64,000 bases of DNA, taken from positions 1 to 64,000 of the forward strand of contig NZ_BPFD01000001.1 in assembly GCF_019655335.1 (NCBI RefSeq). Direction: 5' to 3'. The stretch is from Shewanella hafniensis. GTDB taxonomy: Bacteria; Pseudomonadota; Gammaproteobacteria; Enterobacterales; Shewanellaceae. Under the pieces are notes generated by a model. It made no database searches, was not told the origin of the DNA, and saw only the letters and a list, made by a program, of their open reading frames with translations. The number at the start of each line of letters is the position of its first letter. The stretch's first letter is position 1. Positions 12,272 to 21,725 of the stretch are shown here, one piece after another. The position numbers and the translations under genes are program-made.

Positions 12272-15200
12272 TCAGTCGTTTTGTGCAGCTAACCATTGGC
12301 TCAAGGCGGCAATGGATGCCTGCCAGCAAGACTCAAGGCGTTGAAATTCACTAAGCTCCAACGCGTTATTTGCACTGGCTTTATCTACACTGTCTTTATT
12401 TGCACTGGCTTTTAGCGCCAGCTCTAACTCCTTACATAATTTAGCTAACGCTATCAATCCCATACTGGCACTGCTGCCCTTAAGCCCGTGCAGCAATTTG
12501 GCTACCTCTTCCTTGGGATTAGCTAGAGACAGTTTGGCAAGCTGCTCACGACTCGAATCACTAAAAAGATCGAGCATAGACATCATAGCTTCGCTGCCGA
12601 GTACGTCCTTATCCTGCGCTAACTGCTTGAGATCTAATAACGGCTCATCATCGACATCCGCTATTGTCGTTGCAATCTTAGCTTCCGTTGTGACTTGAGG
12701 CGGCGCAGACAACAGGTCATTCACGGTCGATGATGAAATGGATGCCGACAAGGGAGAAACCGCAACGCCAAGCCATTCTGTAAGGGTTTGTAGACTTAGA
12801 GGCTTAGCCAATACAGCATCAAATCCTACCTCGCGGTAATGCTGTAAATCCTCGCTCTGCATTTGGGCGGTAAAGGCGGCAAACTTCACATTAGGGTTGG
12901 CGATCAACATTTTTAACTGCGGCAATAAATCAATTCCAGAGCCATCACTGAGCTGAATATCCAGCATCACAGCATCGAAAGCCACGCCGCTAGACTCAAC
13001 AAATTCAAGCGCCTGCTGGCAACTGACAGCAAGCACTGACTTGTGACCTAAGTGCGCTAAAAATCCCTGCGCCACCATAGCATTCACTTTATTGTCTTCT
13101 ACCACCATCACTTGGCGAGCAGGCACTAACACCCTCTCTTTTACCGCTTGGGTATTGGTCATATCGCATTCATTAAAGGCGAGTTCAAAACCAAACTCAC
13201 TGCCTTTTCCTGGCTGACTTTTAACCCAAATCCCGCGGCCGCTAGCATCCATTAACTCAACCAATTGCTTACAAATAGCGAGCCCTAAACCCGTGCCGCG
13301 ACTGCGACCTTGATTAGGTAAAGCACTGTAGGGCACAAAAAGTTTATCAAGTGCCGCAGGCACAATACCAACGCCCGTGTCCTGTACGACAAAGGACAAT
13401 TGGGTGCCTTGCAGACTAACAGTTAGCGTCACGCAGCCCTCTTGCGTAAATTTAATGCCATTGCCGATTAGGTTGAACAATACTTGGCGCAACTTAGGCC
13501 CATCGATATTGATGCAGTTTGGTAGCTTAGGCTTGTTCATTTTGAGGCTGAGCCCAGCTAAATTTGCACCCGCAACCATGATTGCCAGCACTTCATCGAG
13601 CAAGGTATTGATATCGGTTGGCCTTGGCTCGTGGCTGAGTTTCCCTTGTTCAAGACGCGAAAAATCCAAAATGTCGTTCAACACGGTTTGTAATAAAGTG
13701 CCGCTATATTGCGATAGCGCTAACATTTGCTGCTGCGCTGGCGGTAGTTCACTGTGACCGAGCAAAGTTAATGTACCGAGTAAACCATTGAGAGGCGTAC
13801 GAATTTCGTGGCTCATGGTCGCAAGGAATTGGGATTTTGCCTGACTCGCCTCTTCAGCTATTTGCCTTGCTTTAGCATGGCCCTTGGCTTCGGCATCGAG
13901 GCGATTATTGGTATCGGCCAGCTCCTGCGTACGGGCAGCAACCGTTTGCTCCAACGCCTTTTTATGCTCGGTCAACTCATCTGCCACCTGACGTAAATCA
14001 GCCTGTAATTTAAGATTATGGGCAGTTTTACGCTTGAAGGCTTCGATAGCATTTGCCATCGCAGTCAGTTCATCATCCCCGTGGGCCTCTAAACTCACGT
14101 CCGTGTCACCTAAACTCAAGCGGGACATGGCTTCGGTCGCCTGATTTAACCTAAGGGCGATACCGCGATAAATCACTCGATAGATCACAAAGCCAATCAC
14201 CACAAACATCAAGGCACCTGTGCCCCAAAGCCCAAGCCTAGCAAGGGACAATTGGTGTAGATAATCACTACGTGCTAATTCAGCCTGTTGTTGCTGTTGA
14301 TTTAGAGCTCTATCCACCAGCGTATTAAGTCCATAGAGTTTTTCGGCTAACTCTTGCTGCTGACGCTGTTGCTGCTGCAGTGTTTGGCTTAATTCCCGCT
14401 GTAATTTAATGATTTGTGGTGTGTGCGCTAACACTGCTAATTCGGTTTTTAACGCCTGCAAACGCCCCGGATCGCGAATTATCTCGGGCACATTTTCGAG
14501 TGCCATCAAATCGATATTGATTTCACTCGAAGCAGGCGCTGAATCCGTCTTATGGGCAAGCGCCCTGTCCATTGCTGTGGCAGTCTCAGGATCAGGAAGC
14601 GTAAAACTCGGGGAAGGATTCGTGCTTGCAAACGTCGCCAGTAAATTCGGCACACTTAATTGTAATTCTGACTGCAATTCGGAGGATTCAAATAACTGAC
14701 TTAACAAGGCAATTTGATGAACTAACTTAAGCGCACGATTGAGCTGCTCTTGAATATCAAGTTCGCCCTCAATCACATCGTCGAGCAATCGGCCGCTGCG
14801 CTTCGCCCCTGCCATATCAGGATAGGCCTGACTCAACTTCGCCAAGATGGCAGAATTCACGACGGCGAGCTCAGATTGAAGTAATTCGGAGGCATGTCCT
14901 GCGGCGATGGACAAATCATGGGCCTTAAGCTGCAGTTCATCGCCCATGGTCAAACGCCTACCCACACTTTTGCCAAGTGAGGTTAATTGGCTGATGATTT
15001 GTTCGGCCAGCTGGTTAAGATTTTGGCCTTCGTTAACATCCAATGTGGTTAAGGTTTTGATGCCATTAAACATATTGACACTTTCAAGGCTCAGTTTACG
15101 ACCAATAAACTCCCGTTGACGCTCATCTTCTACCCGCCCTAACTGCTGCACACCATCGGACAAGGCATTAGAAGCTTGCACTAGCTGCCTCGCCGCTTGG

Positions 15201-15364
15201 GATGCGGGGAGTGACTCTTCGTACAAGTAACTATCGGCCTGTTTTAGCCAATGTAGACTCAAGCTACCTAAGCTAACAAGCAGCATCAGCAATACGCCTA
15301 ACACACTGAAGGCGAGCATTAATCGACCGGTTAAACTGGTTCGCGATAAAGATAAAGGAGCCAC
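12272..15364 (-). CDS. torS: TorS, unorthodox (tripartite) sensor histidine kinase for TMAO
   Basis: TorS senses TMAO through TorT and phosphorylates TorR. The 1030-residue protein has, in order: a transmembrane helix near 15-35, a long periplasmic helical sensor (to about 365), a second membrane helix, HAMP, HisKA with MSHEIRTPLNG (phosphorylated His), HATPase with a GTGLGLAICKQL G-box, a receiver with DAVMLDIQLSDGSG (phospho-Asp), and a C-terminal HPt domain with LLHGLKGSSASMG. This full phosphorelay layout is as in E. coli TorS. It is divergent from torT with a 58-base gap. Confidence 0.95.
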   Translation of the reverse strand: MAPLSLSRTSLTGRLMLAFSVLGVLLMLLVSLGSLSLHWLKQADSYLYEESLPASQAARQLVQASNALSDGVQQLGRVEDERQREFIGRKLSLESVNMFNGIKTLTTLDVNEGQNLNQLAEQIISQLTSLGKSVGRRLTMGDELQLKAHDLSIAAGHASELLQSELAVVNSAILAKLSQAYPDMAGAKRSGRLLDDVIEGELDIQEQLNRALKLVHQIALLSQLFESSELQSELQLSVPNLLATFASTNPSPSFTLPDPETATAMDRALAHKTDSAPASSEINIDLMALENVPEIIRDPGRLQALKTELAVLAHTPQIIKLQRELSQTLQQQQRQQQELAEKLYGLNTLVDRALNQQQQQAELARSDYLHQLSLARLGLWGTGALMFVVIGFVIYRVIYRGIALRLNQATEAMSRLSLGDTDVSLEAHGDDELTAMANAIEAFKRKTAHNLKLQADLRQVADELTEHKKALEQTVAARTQELADTNNRLDAEAKGHAKARQIAEEASQAKSQFLATMSHEIRTPLNGLLGTLTLLGHSELPPAQQQMLALSQYSGTLLQTVLNDILDFSRLEQGKLSHEPRPTDINTLLDEVLAIMVAGANLAGLSLKMNKPKLPNCINIDGPKLRQVLFNLIGNGIKFTQEGCVTLTVSLQGTQLSFVVQDTGVGIVPAALDKLFVPYSALPNQGRSRGTGLGLAICKQLVELMDASGRGIWVKSQPGKGSEFGFELAFNECDMTNTQAVKERVLVPARQVMVVEDNKVNAMVAQGFLAHLGHKSVLAVSCQQALEFVESSGVAFDAVMLDIQLSDGSGIDLLPQLKMLIANPNVKFAAFTAQMQSEDLQHYREVGFDAVLAKPLSLQTLTEWLGVAVSPLSASISSSTVNDLLSAPPQVTTEAKIATTIADVDDEPLLDLKQLAQDKDVLGSEAMMSMLDLFSDSSREQLAKLSLANPKEEVAKLLHGLKGSSASMGLIALAKLCKELELALKASANKDSVDKASANNALELSEFQRLESCWQASIAALSQWLAAQND

Positions 15365-15422
15365 ACATCTTCCTTAAACTGTTACAATGCCATCCAAGAT
15401 TATGCTTAGCGGATAATACGGG

Positions 15423-16529
15423 ATGATGCGAAAATATTGGCAACAATTGCTCTCACTCGCCATGTTCACACTCGCCACATTTGGCCTCGTGTTTTCAGGC
15501 TATGCGACAAGTGAAACCCTCACTTGGCCATTAGAGCAGCGCACGCCATTCAATGTCAAAATCCAGCAATCCCAAACATTAAACTACTTACCGCTGACAA
15601 AAGCTCAAAAGCCTTGGCGGATCTGCGCCCTAGTTCCACACCTTAAAGATGCCTACTGGATTGGCATTGATTATGGACTGATCCAACATGCCAAAACCCT
15701 TGGCGTCTCACTCGATCTCTTCGAAGCAGGCAGTTATTACCATAAAGATAAACAACTGGCCCAGCTCCAAAGCTGTATGCAAGGCGACTATGATGCCATC
15801 TTGCTTGGCTCAGTAAGCCCAGATTTACTCGCCCAATTTACAACACAGCTCACTAAACCCGTGTTAGCTCTAGTCAATAAACTCAATAGCGACCGAGTCC
15901 AAACCCATATTGGCGTGAACTGGTATCAAATGGGGTTACTGGCGGGTAACTTCATCAAAGCCGATGCAGCATCACAACATCCGCATCAAACGGCAAATTT
16001 GGCACTCTTGGCCGGACCAGAAAACGTAGGTGGCACAGATTTAGTTGAGCAAGGTATACGTCAGGCGCTTGAAGGGAGCCAAGTCAAGATTAGTGCCATT
16101 CAGCACGCCGATAATAATCGCAATTTGTATCGTGACCAGTTGCAGATACTGCTTAAAGCTCAGCAGCCAGATTATATTCTCGGCAGCGCAGTGGCGATTG
16201 AAGCCGCCATTAGTACTTTGAAACAAAAGGGATTAAGTAACAGAGTCAAGCTAGTGAGCAGTTACTTGTCCCCCGCCATTTTGCGTGGGCTAAAACGGGA
16301 AAAAGTCATCTACAGCAATGATGATTTAGTCGTGTTACAGGGAAAACTCGCCATTGATGTAACAGTGAAACAACTCGAAGGCGCTAAGGCATTTGGCGAT
16401 ATAGGCCCAGCGATCATCAAGCGAACATCATCCTCTAACACTTTGTCCCAATTAGATTTCAGCCTAGCTGAAGCCGACTTTTACCCTCTGTACCAAGTGC
16501 GACCTAACTCCATTAATCGTCCACTTTAG
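15423..16529 (+). CDS. torT: TorT, periplasmic TMAO-binding protein
   Basis: TorT is a periplasmic sugar-binding-like protein that binds TMAO and triggers the TorS sensor. The 368-residue product has a signal peptide (basic start MMRKYWQQ, then a hydrophobic core to about residue 30) and a type I periplasmic-binding fold from about residue 60 ('WRICALVPHLKDAYWIGIDYG', 'NVGGTDLVEQGIRQALEG'). It sits between divergent torS and convergent torR; its 3' end overlaps the 3' end of torR by 17 bases. Confidence 0.93.
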   Translation: MMRKYWQQLLSLAMFTLATFGLVFSGYATSETLTWPLEQRTPFNVKIQQSQTLNYLPLTKAQKPWRICALVPHLKDAYWIGIDYGLIQHAKTLGVSLDLFEAGSYYHKDKQLAQLQSCMQGDYDAILLGSVSPDLLAQFTTQLTKPVLALVNKLNSDRVQTHIGVNWYQMGLLAGNFIKADAASQHPHQTANLALLAGPENVGGTDLVEQGIRQALEGSQVKISAIQHADNNRNLYRDQLQILLKAQQPDYILGSAVAIEAAISTLKQKGLSNRVKLVSSYLSPAILRGLKREKVIYSNDDLVVLQGKLAIDVTVKQLEGAKAFGDIGPAIIKRTSSSNTLSQLDFSLAEADFYPLYQVRPNSINRPL

Positions 16530-17229
16530 CGGCAAATAAATAGCCTTCACCATGAATAGTGACAAACAATTCAGTGTCGAGTTTATTGCGAAGACGGCGA
16601 ATGATCACATCGATCGTTCTGTCATTGACATCCAGATTACGGTGGCTGGTTTGCTGCATTAAACGCTCGCGGGATAAGACTTGCTGCGGATGCAGGGCAA
16701 ATGCTGCCAGTAGCTCGAATTCCGCTTTGGTGAGTTTGATCAACGCATCGCCATGGCGTAATTTGCGACTGTTAAGTTCGAGTTGATAACCTTCGAAACT
16801 GATCACATCGTCCGGTTGAGATAATTCTTCGGCGACCGCCAACTCAGCTTGCTTCACAAGGGAAATCCGCCACAGAAGGTTTTTTACCCTAACCAGCAAC
16901 TCCCTCAGTTCGAAAGGTTTAGTCACATAATCATCGGCGCCCATTTCGAGACCAACGATTTTGTCGATAGATTCATCCCGCCCAGACACCAGAATGATGC
17001 CCACATGGGAGCGACTGCGCAGCTCACGGGTCAGGCTCAAACCATCGACACCGGGCAAATTGATATCTAGCATGATCAAATCGATATGTTGGCGATTAAA
17101 TTCGTACCACATTTGCTCGCCATCGGCAGCTTCAACGACGCGATAACCTTCCTTTTCAAAATATCCCTTCAATCGCGCACGAATAACCGCTTCATCATCG
17201 ACAACGAGCACACTATAAGTCATTTTCAA
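16513..17229 (-). CDS. torR: TorR, OmpR-type response regulator of the tor operon
   Basis: TorR is the DNA-binding output of the TorS phosphorelay and activates torECAD. The 238-residue protein has an N-terminal receiver (LVVDDEAVIRARL; phosphoacceptor in LIMLDINLPGVDGL; conserved Lys in DDYVTKPFELREL). It ends in a winged-helix OmpR DNA-binding domain (LTKAEFELLAAF...DVNDRTIDVIIRRLRNKL). A TTCATA-N4-TTCATA box lies 28-43 bases upstream of its start, suggesting that TorR controls its own gene. Confidence 0.94.
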   Translation of the reverse strand: MKMTYSVLVVDDEAVIRARLKGYFEKEGYRVVEAADGEQMWYEFNRQHIDLIMLDINLPGVDGLSLTRELRSRSHVGIILVSGRDESIDKIVGLEMGADDYVTKPFELRELLVRVKNLLWRISLVKQAELAVAEELSQPDDVISFEGYQLELNSRKLRHGDALIKLTKAEFELLAAFALHPQQVLSRERLMQQTSHRNLDVNDRTIDVIIRRLRNKLDTELFVTIHGEGYLFAAKVDD

Positions 17230-17256
17230 TTTCTCTTATTTTACTTACGTGAATTA

Positions 17257-17272
17257 TTCATACTTTTTCATA
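17257..17272 (-). promoter_or_regulatory. torR: TorR box upstream of torR (autoregulation)
   Basis: TTCATA-N4-TTCATA, the same spacing and sequence as at 7458-7473 before torE, lies just upstream of the torR start codon. Its closeness to the start would fit repression or fine control. Confidence 0.65.
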
Positions 17273-17422
17273 TTTGCATATGCGTGAAAGGTTAAATATG
17301 CGATCTCGGTAGCTTTATTGAACAAAAAATTGCTCTGCTTTTACAGTCACATCAATATGACATATGCTTAGGGACACTGATGGGACTACACTTAGCTGAC
17401 TATGAAAGAAAAAGGATTGGGT

Positions 17423-17794
17423 ATGGACGAAAGGCGCAAGTTTTCGCGGATTCTATTTGCCACGAATGCACATCTACAACAAGGTGTTGCACAGTGGGAG
17501 ACGACCATTCTCGATTTGAGTCTAAATGGCGCTTTGGTCGAAGAGCCGCAAAATTTTATCCACTCGGGTGATGCAATTACCCTCAGTTTTATCTTGCCTG
17601 AATCTGACATCGAGATCCGTATGGAAACTGAGTTGGTCCATCAAAAAAATGCCCAATTAGGCTTGAAGTGTAACTTTATCGACGTCGACAGTATCAGCCA
17701 CCTAAAACGTATGGTGGAGCTTAACTTAGGCGATGCTTCCTTGCTGAATCGCGAACTCATGTTGTTTATCGAAAAACACAATATCACAGATTAA
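17423..17794 (+). CDS. Small PilZ-domain c-di-GMP receptor
   Basis: This is a single-domain PilZ protein of 123 residues from the chosen ATG. The two c-di-GMP-binding motifs are present: ERRKFSR at the N-terminus (RxxxR) and DLSLNGALV (D/NxSxxG) about 30 residues later. I chose the ATG at 17423 because AAAGGA lies six bases before it and the domain starts at once; an upstream in-frame ATG at 17402 would add seven residues. It stands alone between torR and radA and has its own terminator. It should act as a c-di-GMP-responsive adaptor; the target is unknown. Confidence 0.85.
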   Translation: MDERRKFSRILFATNAHLQQGVAQWETTILDLSLNGALVEEPQNFIHSGDAITLSFILPESDIEIRMETELVHQKNAQLGLKCNFIDVDSISHLKRMVELNLGDASLLNRELMLFIEKHNITD

Positions 17795-17812
17795 AACACT
17801 CGCTCATAAACA

Positions 17813-17838
17813 CAAACAGCGCCTAATGGCGCTGTTTT
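17813..17838. terminator. Rho-independent terminator between the PilZ gene and radA
   Basis: The 10-bp stem AAACAGCGCC / GGCGCTGTTT has a 4-base loop and is followed by TTTGCTT. It lies between two convergent genes. Confidence 0.8.
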
Positions 17839-17875
17839 GCTTGCTGGCATTAATCTCACTCGCGAGCATTTGATG

Positions 17876-19240
17876 CTAAATCGCTTCTAGCGCTTCGGAT
17901 AACTTAGACACACCCACGACTTCCATTCCCGCAGGAGGCTTTTTCGGCACATTGGCCTTAGGCACAATGGCGCGCTTAAAACCATGCTTAGCGGCTTCGA
18001 TTAATCGCTCTTGGCCATTGGGTACAGGCCGAATTTCACCCGATAGCCCCACTTCACCAAAGGCCACTAAATCGCTCGGCAAAATATCACCGCGAAAACT
18101 CGATACCATAGCCAAGAGTAACGTTAAGTCGGCACTGGTTTCTGTCACTTTCACGCCGCCCACCACGTTCACAAACACATCCTGATCCGACATCTGTAAA
18201 CCGCCGTGGCGGTGCATCACAGCAAGCAACATAGCTAAACGGTTAGCATCCATCCCCACAGCTACGCGGCGCGGGTTAGACATGGCCGAGTTATCCACCA
18301 ACACTTGCAGTTCCACCAGTAGCGGCCGCGTGCCTTCCCAGACCACCATAACAAGCGAGCCAGAAGATTCCTCTTCACCACGGGAAAGGAAAATTGCCGA
18401 AGGATTGGCGACTTCTTTTAAGCCGCGCTCTGTCATGGCAAATACGCCTAACTCGTTGATCGCACCGAAACGGTTTTTGTGGGAACGCAAGGTGCGGTAG
18501 CGGCTATCGCTATCGCCTTCGAACATCACAGAGCAGTCAATACAATGCTCCAATACCTTAGGCCCTGCCAGACTACCATCTTTAGTCACATGGCCGACCA
18601 TGATCACGGCAATACCATTTTCCTTCGCAAAACGCGTTAAGTAAGAGGCGGATTCACGTACTTGCGACACACTGCCTGGGCTCGATGCCACATCGCTCAT
18701 GTGCATCACTTGAATCGAATCAACCACTATGACCTTTGGTAATTCTTTGAGGGCCACTTCGCAAATTTGTTCAACGCTGGTTTCAGACAACATCCGCAGT
18801 TTATTAGTTGGTAAACCAAGACGATGGGCGCGCATCGCCACTTGCTGCAAGGATTCTTCACCTGTGACATAGAGTGCAGGCATTTGCTCGGCCAGATGAC
18901 ACAAGGTTTGCAATAAAAGCGTACTCTTACCCGCGCCTGGATGACCGCCGATCAAAATGGCAGAACCTGGCACGATTCCGCCACCGAGCACTCGGTCTAA
19001 CTCCCCGAAATGACTCAATATTCGCGGCAGAGCATTGAGATCGATTTGATCTAATGTCTTCACTTCATTGCTGCTCGCACCAGCGTAACCGACAAACTTA
19101 GTGCTGCGCCCAGGAGAAGCCGCACCAAGCCTGACCTCAGTAATCGTATTCCATTCCTGACAAGCACTACATTGACCTTGCCAACGGGGAAAGTCTTGTC
19201 CACACTCATTACATACGTACGCTGTTTTATTCTTTGCCAT
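17876..19240 (-). CDS. radA: RadA, branch-migrating DNA repair ATPase
   Basis: RadA (Sms) promotes strand exchange and branch migration during recombinational repair. The 454-residue protein has the N-terminal zinc finger (CNECGQDFPRWQGQCSACQEW), Walker A (GGHPGAGKSTLL), Walker B (VIVVDSIQ), the RadA-specific KNRFG motif (SHKNRFGAINELGVF), and a C-terminal Lon-protease-like domain (DLTLLLAMVSSFRGD...FGEVGLSGEIRPV). It is complete and of normal length. Confidence 0.96.
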   Translation of the reverse strand: MAKNKTAYVCNECGQDFPRWQGQCSACQEWNTITEVRLGAASPGRSTKFVGYAGASSNEVKTLDQIDLNALPRILSHFGELDRVLGGGIVPGSAILIGGHPGAGKSTLLLQTLCHLAEQMPALYVTGEESLQQVAMRAHRLGLPTNKLRMLSETSVEQICEVALKELPKVIVVDSIQVMHMSDVASSPGSVSQVRESASYLTRFAKENGIAVIMVGHVTKDGSLAGPKVLEHCIDCSVMFEGDSDSRYRTLRSHKNRFGAINELGVFAMTERGLKEVANPSAIFLSRGEEESSGSLVMVVWEGTRPLLVELQVLVDNSAMSNPRRVAVGMDANRLAMLLAVMHRHGGLQMSDQDVFVNVVGGVKVTETSADLTLLLAMVSSFRGDILPSDLVAFGEVGLSGEIRPVPNGQERLIEAAKHGFKRAIVPKANVPKKPPAGMEVVGVSKLSEALEAI

Positions 19241-19343
19241 AACTTATTAAAATCTGTATAAAATCAATTTAAGTAACGATGAATACTGCCGACATAAGAC
19301 TAACACAGCACGGCATAAAATCAGCATTAGAAAAGAACCCTAC

Positions 19344-21725
19344 ATGAGTTTAGATAACCACAGTGCACTCATCGAACAGCTCAAGCCATTGCTCATGGAA
19401 CCTAACTTCCAAGAGATTTTTCAGCAGCTGACGATAGATGAAACCAATTCGACCCGTTTTCTTGTGAAAATGGAATTGAGTCGTTTGGCTTCGCCTTGCA
19501 CCCGAATTATCGATCTCAGGGATAAATCAGAGCTTCCTTGTACTGAAGTCATGTTAGGTCAACAGCGACATTTTTTAGATGAGCCAGCCAAAAGCAGTAT
19601 GCATGAGGCCATGTCACTGTTTCGCAACCAATATACCTTAGGTGTGTATGAATATGTGCTCAATGCCCATCAACAGCGTCGGGTAAAATTACGCCAAGGT
19701 GTGACTCAGGTTGAAGCCGCCGAGCCAGAACCTTTTATGGTGCCAGGCGTAGTATTGGGCAGTTATTTCAACCGCGCTGAGGAGCGGATGAATTACAGTA
19801 TTCGCATTGCGGCATCACAATCCGGTCGAGGTGAAGTACCTGGGATCACGGCAGATTTATCTATTGGCGGTGCCCGTATTCGCCTAGCCGCCAATCATCC
19901 CTTCGATCTCGACCAACAACTCAAAGTTAAGTTACTGGAACTCAGTGAAGAGTTTTACTATCCCGATCTCCAGCTCGGCGTGGATTATCAGATTGTCGAT
20001 AGCCAAACCAATGGCGAATATATTTGGCTAAGGCTCAAACGCCTTGGTGGCAGCGAAGCCTTAAGTGAAATGCTCGGTAATTTAATCCGCGGCTATAAAC
20101 TGCGTTACAAGGTCGATGTCAATGATGTGATAGTGAGTGCAACAGGACTCGGATTTGAACGCCATTATTTACCCCACCTGCCCCACTTACCTTTGTATTT
20201 CAATACTCAAACCCAAGGTTTGAGTCACATGCTGCTCAGCCGTGATAACCAGCAGATAGTGCATTACTTTCAAGATGAAAATGATGTCAGCCAATTACCA
20301 GCCATGCTGACCCCAAGCCGAGTATCGGCACTGCTGAGTCATCCAGAAAATCCCGACCACGGGCTATTTTTTAGCTTTACCTATAATGCCCAAGGCTGCT
20401 TATATTTTTACTCTGCCACCTTAGCGGAGCTTAAAGCTAAGGGCATGATGCCTTTATTCCTAGGCTTTGCATCGACCAAACCTAGTTGGCGGATCTTTAA
20501 AGTTACCCAAGATAAAATTTATCATGATAAGGGCTATCGCCGCGCAACCCTGCCGGGCGATGAGGCTAAATTCAGCCCACTGGTCGAACAGCAGTTATCG
20601 CAGTTTAGTCATTTACTGCAGCTCATCGATATCAGCAATGAAGATGCCAGAGGGCATTACAAAGCCTGGCAAGACAACAGTAATGCCAATGCCCTTAAAA
20701 CCTTTGGTCAACAACGATTAACCGCCAATCAAATTAAGTTAGTATCCATGCAGTTTAGCGAGCGACGCCAAGAGGCTCGTTTCGCCTTTAAAACCTTAGT
20801 CAACGTGACGCAAGACAAGCTAAAAGCCACGGGCATTACTTTAGATATCTCTAGCCGTGGCATGCAATTAACCTTAGACAATCCGACAGATTTCTCATCG
20901 AATAAACCGCTACTGTTAAGCTTCCCTAAACTACAAACCATTGCGGGTAAAACACAGTTAGATAATCTCCCTTACCGTTTAGTGCGAACCCGTAAGAATG
21001 GTGTAACACTGCATTTAACCGCAGTCATGGGCCATACACCCCATGTGGGGGTCGAGTTTTTAAATAAACTGATTGCCCATAATAAGGAAAAGTTAGAACA
21101 ACTGACTGAAAACAATAGTGAAGCGAATGAACTTGCCGATGGTTTAAAAAATATTTTGATGCATGATTTGCATTCTGTGCCCTACTTTGTTGAAAAAACG
21201 ACAAAATCGGCCCATGTCGCGTGTTTAGGCGTAGGTACACAACAGGATGAGATCAGCGATATTTTTGCCGCTGGCACGTCAGATACTCTGCAATATAATT
21301 TAGCACCGCTGCTAAAGGATGGATTCTTTAAGCGGGATATCCTCGAACCTATTCGCCAGATGAAACCCCTGCAAGATATGGATTTCATTGAAGTGTTTGT
21401 CCAGTTGATACGTCAATCTCGTGGCAAAATCTTTTTGAAATGCACTTCAGCCACAGAAGTCGGTGATGTGGATGCTCAGATAACCTTTATCAATCAGAGC
21501 AAAGCGTTAGGCCGATTCCTCGCCCTACGCGTTTACCGAGGTGCGACTGAGAAGCCAGACATGAGTTACCTGCGTCGCGAATTGGAATACATTAATATTC
21601 ATGCAAACCATAAAGCTAAACAATTAGAAGAACAGTTATGGCGGATAATTGGTGTCGGTGAACTGTTAGATATCACCCAAGAGGTTGAACTAAGATACCC
21701 TGCAATCCATAAAAAACAGTCTTAA
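19344..21725 (+). CDS. Large double-PilZ-domain protein
   Basis: This is a 793-residue cytoplasmic protein with two recognisable PilZ motifs. The first has RAEERMNYSIR with ADLSIGGARIRL (about 150-180). The second has SERRQEARFAF with LDISSRGMQLTL (about 475-515). The remainder carries no catalytic motif that I recognise, and there is no membrane segment. Large multi-PilZ proteins of this kind occur in Shewanella and Vibrio, where PilZ domains bind c-di-GMP to affect motility or surface functions. It is convergent with the hydrolase gene and overlaps its 3' end by four bases. Confidence 0.82.
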   Translation: MSLDNHSALIEQLKPLLMEPNFQEIFQQLTIDETNSTRFLVKMELSRLASPCTRIIDLRDKSELPCTEVMLGQQRHFLDEPAKSSMHEAMSLFRNQYTLGVYEYVLNAHQQRRVKLRQGVTQVEAAEPEPFMVPGVVLGSYFNRAEERMNYSIRIAASQSGRGEVPGITADLSIGGARIRLAANHPFDLDQQLKVKLLELSEEFYYPDLQLGVDYQIVDSQTNGEYIWLRLKRLGGSEALSEMLGNLIRGYKLRYKVDVNDVIVSATGLGFERHYLPHLPHLPLYFNTQTQGLSHMLLSRDNQQIVHYFQDENDVSQLPAMLTPSRVSALLSHPENPDHGLFFSFTYNAQGCLYFYSATLAELKAKGMMPLFLGFASTKPSWRIFKVTQDKIYHDKGYRRATLPGDEAKFSPLVEQQLSQFSHLLQLIDISNEDARGHYKAWQDNSNANALKTFGQQRLTANQIKLVSMQFSERRQEARFAFKTLVNVTQDKLKATGITLDISSRGMQLTLDNPTDFSSNKPLLLSFPKLQTIAGKTQLDNLPYRLVRTRKNGVTLHLTAVMGHTPHVGVEFLNKLIAHNKEKLEQLTENNSEANELADGLKNILMHDLHSVPYFVEKTTKSAHVACLGVGTQQDEISDIFAAGTSDTLQYNLAPLLKDGFFKRDILEPIRQMKPLQDMDFIEVFVQLIRQSRGKIFLKCTSATEVGDVDAQITFINQSKALGRFLALRVYRGATEKPDMSYLRRELEYINIHANHKAKQLEEQLWRIIGVGELLDITQEVELRYPAIHKKQS

